The notes under the pieces are model-generated. The model ran no database searches and was not told the origin of the DNA. It saw only the letters and a program-made list of their open reading frames with translations. A stretch of DNA of 6,930 bases from contig JAISVN010000167.1 of NCBI GenBank assembly GCA_031271555.1, positions 1 through 6,930 of the forward strand. Direction: 5' to 3'. The DNA is from Candidatus Methanoplasma sp. (lineage in GTDB: Archaea > Thermoplasmatota > Thermoplasmata > Methanomassiliicoccales > Methanomethylophilaceae). The position numbers were made by a program, and so were the translations under genes. Positions 5,543 through 6,930 of the stretch are shown here, piece by piece (the stretch's first letter is position 1; every line of letters begins with the position of its first letter).

Positions 5543-6607
5543 ATGGCCGAAGGCGGTACTGTCAACTCTGAAACAGAACACAGCAACATGTCACACGAGA
5601 TCTACAATTTCGTGGACAACCTGAAGGTTGCGATATCATCACCCATAAAGATAGATGCGGTGTTCAACAGGATCATGATATGCGGGATGGGCGGCTCTGC
5701 GATCGGCGGCGACGTGATCAAAGACTGCGTGATAAAAGAGTCCAAATTCCCGATCACCGTGCAAAGGTTCCCGGACCTGCCGAAATGGGCCGACAGCAAC
5801 ACCTTCGTGATAATATCCAGCTACTCCGGCAACACAAGCGAGACCCTGTCTATGTACCATCAGGCAGCGGAGAGAGGCTGCCCCATGGTGATAATGACAT
5901 CCGGAGGGGAATTGGAAAAGCTCGGGACGGAAAGAGGGGACAAGATCGTAAAGATGGAGTCGGGGTTCCAGCCGAGAAGCGCACTCGGGCTCAGCATGGG
6001 CTACCTGGCCCTGATAATCGATGCTGCATGCGGTACGAACTGCGTAAGAGAGATGAAGCGGATGCTGCCTGACCTGTACAAACTCAGGAACAGGCTGAGC
6101 AGCGACAAGAGCGAGGCGTGGGAGATAGCTCAGGACATAAACGGGCGCATTCCGATAATCTATTCCACAGCCGGGATATACGCTTCAGCAATAAGATGGA
6201 AGAGCCAGATAAACGAGAATGCGAAAATGATGGCATTCGCCGGATCGGTCCCGGAATTCAATCACAACGAGATATCGGGGTGGTCCGAGGGAGAGATGAG
6301 GAGCAGATGCGTGCCTGTTTTCCTATATGAAAGTTCAGCGCACAAGGCAATAAGGAAGATGGCCGACGCATCGATGGTGTCTCTCAAGAAATACGGGCAG
6401 GATGTCAGAGTGGTCCGCATAAGAGGGAAGACCCCGCTTCAGAGGACGCTCAGGGCGGTAATGATAGGCGATTACGTCTCATTGTATCTGGCACATATGA
6501 ACGGAGTGGATCCGATGGACATAAGGTCCATAAACGAGTTCAAATCCCGTCTGAACAAGGTGCTTTCGACCGTGAAGCATGCCGGCAGATCCCTGAAGAG
6601 GAATTGA
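5543..6607 (+). CDS. Bifunctional phosphoglucose/phosphomannose isomerase
   Basis: A 354-residue SIS-domain sugar isomerase that interconverts fructose 6-phosphate with glucose 6-phosphate and mannose 6-phosphate. The first SIS domain shows GMGGSAIGGD (48-57), SYSGNTSET (93-101) for phosphate binding, and QPRSALG (143-149). The second shows QINENAK with Glu225 and FNHNEISGW with His241, which correspond in position and context to the catalytic Glu and His of archaeal PGI/PMI enzymes. Lys334 in INEFKSRL is the likely third catalytic residue. Such enzymes commonly serve as the only PGI in archaea that lack the classical type. The ATG lies one base after the infB stop, with GGTATGTGAT as a modest ribosome binding site, so it is probably cotranscribed and coupled. 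An alternative start at Met16 is possible but less well placed. Confidence 0.9.
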   Translation: MAEGGTVNSETEHSNMSHEIYNFVDNLKVAISSPIKIDAVFNRIMICGMGGSAIGGDVIKDCVIKESKFPITVQRFPDLPKWADSNTFVIISSYSGNTSETLSMYHQAAERGCPMVIMTSGGELEKLGTERGDKIVKMESGFQPRSALGLSMGYLALIIDAACGTNCVREMKRMLPDLYKLRNRLSSDKSEAWEIAQDINGRIPIIYSTAGIYASAIRWKSQINENAKMMAFAGSVPEFNHNEISGWSEGEMRSRCVPVFLYESSAHKAIRKMADASMVSLKKYGQDVRVVRIRGKTPLQRTLRAVMIGDYVSLYLAHMNGVDPMDIRSINEFKSRLNKVLSTVKHAGRSLKRN

Positions 6608-6619
6608 ACTTAGGTTCAA
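6604..6619 (+). repeat. Small inverted repeat over the isomerase stop
   Basis: TTGAAC and GTTCAA flank a four-base spacer (TTAG), and the left arm includes the TGA stop. The hairpin is followed eight bases later by TTTT (6627-6630). It could slow or end transcription at the 3' end of the operon, but the T-run is short for an archaeal terminator, so it is called only as a repeat. Confidence 0.45.
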
Positions 6620-6626
6620 ACAGTCG

Positions 6627-6670
6627 TTTTGCGGTGAATGGGGTTTATAATCACCGCAAAAATGCGGTAA
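6627..6670 (+). promoter_or_regulatory. Candidate operator: three TGCGGTRA sites
   Basis: A perfect 11-base inverted repeat, TTTTGCGGTGA (6627-6637) and TCACCGCAAAA (6651-6661), flanks a 13-base spacer that itself contains TTTATAA. A third copy of the core, TGCGGTAA, lies at 6663-6670. It is in direct orientation to the first copy, 33 bases away (about three helical turns), and abuts the AT-rich promoter of the Fic gene. Spacing and position fit a site for a dimeric regulator that blocks the promoter. No T-run follows either side, which argues against a terminator. The regulator is unknown. Confidence 0.5.
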
Positions 6671-6681
6671 ATATAATATAA
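6669..6681 (+). promoter_or_regulatory. TATA box of the Fic gene
   Basis: AAATATAATATAA lies with its centre about 30 bases before the ATG at 6705. Transcription would start only a few bases before the start codon, consistent with the absence of any Shine-Dalgarno match there. A second TATA-like element (TTTATAAT, 6644-6651) inside the inverted repeat would give a leader of about 30 bases and is the less likely alternative. Confidence 0.5.
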
Positions 6682-6704
6682 TTCAACAGCATTGTTTATT
6701 TGAT

Positions 6705-6930
6705 ATGCCCAAGTACATCTATCAATATGAAAATTGGACGGATTTCAACTGGAAGAACGATGTCGTGAGCGCATCAATGGGTTCAGTTCGTCTTCTGCAA
6801 GGCAAGATGCAGGGGTATATGCAATCGCTCGGATTCTCATCCAAAGAGGAAAGGAACCTCGAGATGCTGACCCTTGATGTGCTGAAATCATCGGAGATAG
6901 AGGGCGAAAAACTGAATTATGAGCAGGTGC
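6705..6930 (+). CDS. Fic-family protein, N-terminal part (runs off edge)
   Basis: Seventy-five codons are visible and the frame is still open at the window edge. The start MPKYIYQYENWTDFNW and the later LDVLKSSEIEGEKLNYEQV match the DUF4172-type N-terminus of Fic/DOC proteins, which normally continues into an HPFxDGNGR AMP-transferase core that lies outside this window. SSEIEG (residues 62-67) fits the inhibitory motif [ST]xxxE[GN], whose Glu blocks ATP binding. With the motif before the Fic core this would be a class II, self-inhibited enzyme. Fic proteins usually AMPylate protein hydroxyls; the target here is unknown. The gene has its own promoter and a candidate operator and does not continue the upstream operon. 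The family call is good; the activity cannot be judged without the catalytic part. Confidence 0.85.
   Translation, partial: MPKYIYQYENWTDFNWKNDVVSASMGSVRLLQGKMQGYMQSLGFSSKEERNLEMLTLDVLKSSEIEGEKLNYEQV

Noticed and set aside
4543..5589. Long minus-strand open frame of 348 codons opposite infB
   Set aside because: It is a shadow of the highly conserved aIF5B gene; its translation shows no family motif and has no start signals.
6627..6661. The inverted repeat as a transcription terminator
   Set aside because: No T-run follows on either strand, the spacer contains a TATA-like element, and a third half-site overlaps the promoter, so an operator fits better.
6627..6672. A CRISPR-like repeat array
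   Set aside because: The repeated unit is only about eight to eleven bases, occurs three times and in mixed orientation.

Overview
The window is a stretch of archaeal chromosome. The order L7Ae, S28e, L24e, nucleoside diphosphate kinase and initiation factor aIF5B is a typical archaeal translation cluster. These genes have short gaps, GGTGAT/GGAG ribosome binding sites, and AT-rich TATA-type promoters. The balanced GC content and protein style suggest a Thermoplasmatota/Methanomassiliicoccales-like euryarchaeon. That placement is inference: no rRNA or methanogenesis marker lies in the window.

Layout. Positions 1-273 hold no gene I can support. Positions 274-2142, on the minus strand, carry three overlapping membrane-protein genes read from right to left: an unrecognised six-helix protein, a DUF2238/YjdF-like protein and a DedA/VTT-like protein. 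They share one promoter near 2165 and look translationally coupled. Positions 2143-2483 form a divergent intergenic region with the promoter of each operon. The leader of the L7Ae gene contains a hairpin that fits part of the kink-turn consensus.

Positions 2484-6607, on the plus strand, form one operon-like run: rpl7ae, rps28e, rpl24e, ndk, infB (aIF5B) and a bifunctional phosphoglucose/phosphomannose isomerase. The first three are ribosomal proteins, and L7Ae is also the kink-turn binding protein of box C/D and H/ACA RNPs and RNase P. Ndk regenerates NTPs, including the GTP that aIF5B hydrolyses at subunit joining. The isomerase begins one base after infB and adds a sugar-phosphate function to the translation operon.

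Positions 6608-6704 hold two inverted repeats and a TATA-rich promoter decorated with three copies of TGCGGTRA, a candidate operator. It drives the start of a Fic-family gene (DUF4172-type N-terminus with an inhibitory SxxxEG motif) that runs off the right edge.

Most of the window is well-conserved housekeeping DNA. The parts that deserve a second look are the rpl7ae leader, the operator in front of the Fic gene, and the uncharacterised membrane-protein operon. I see no CRISPR array, insertion sequence, tRNA or rRNA.
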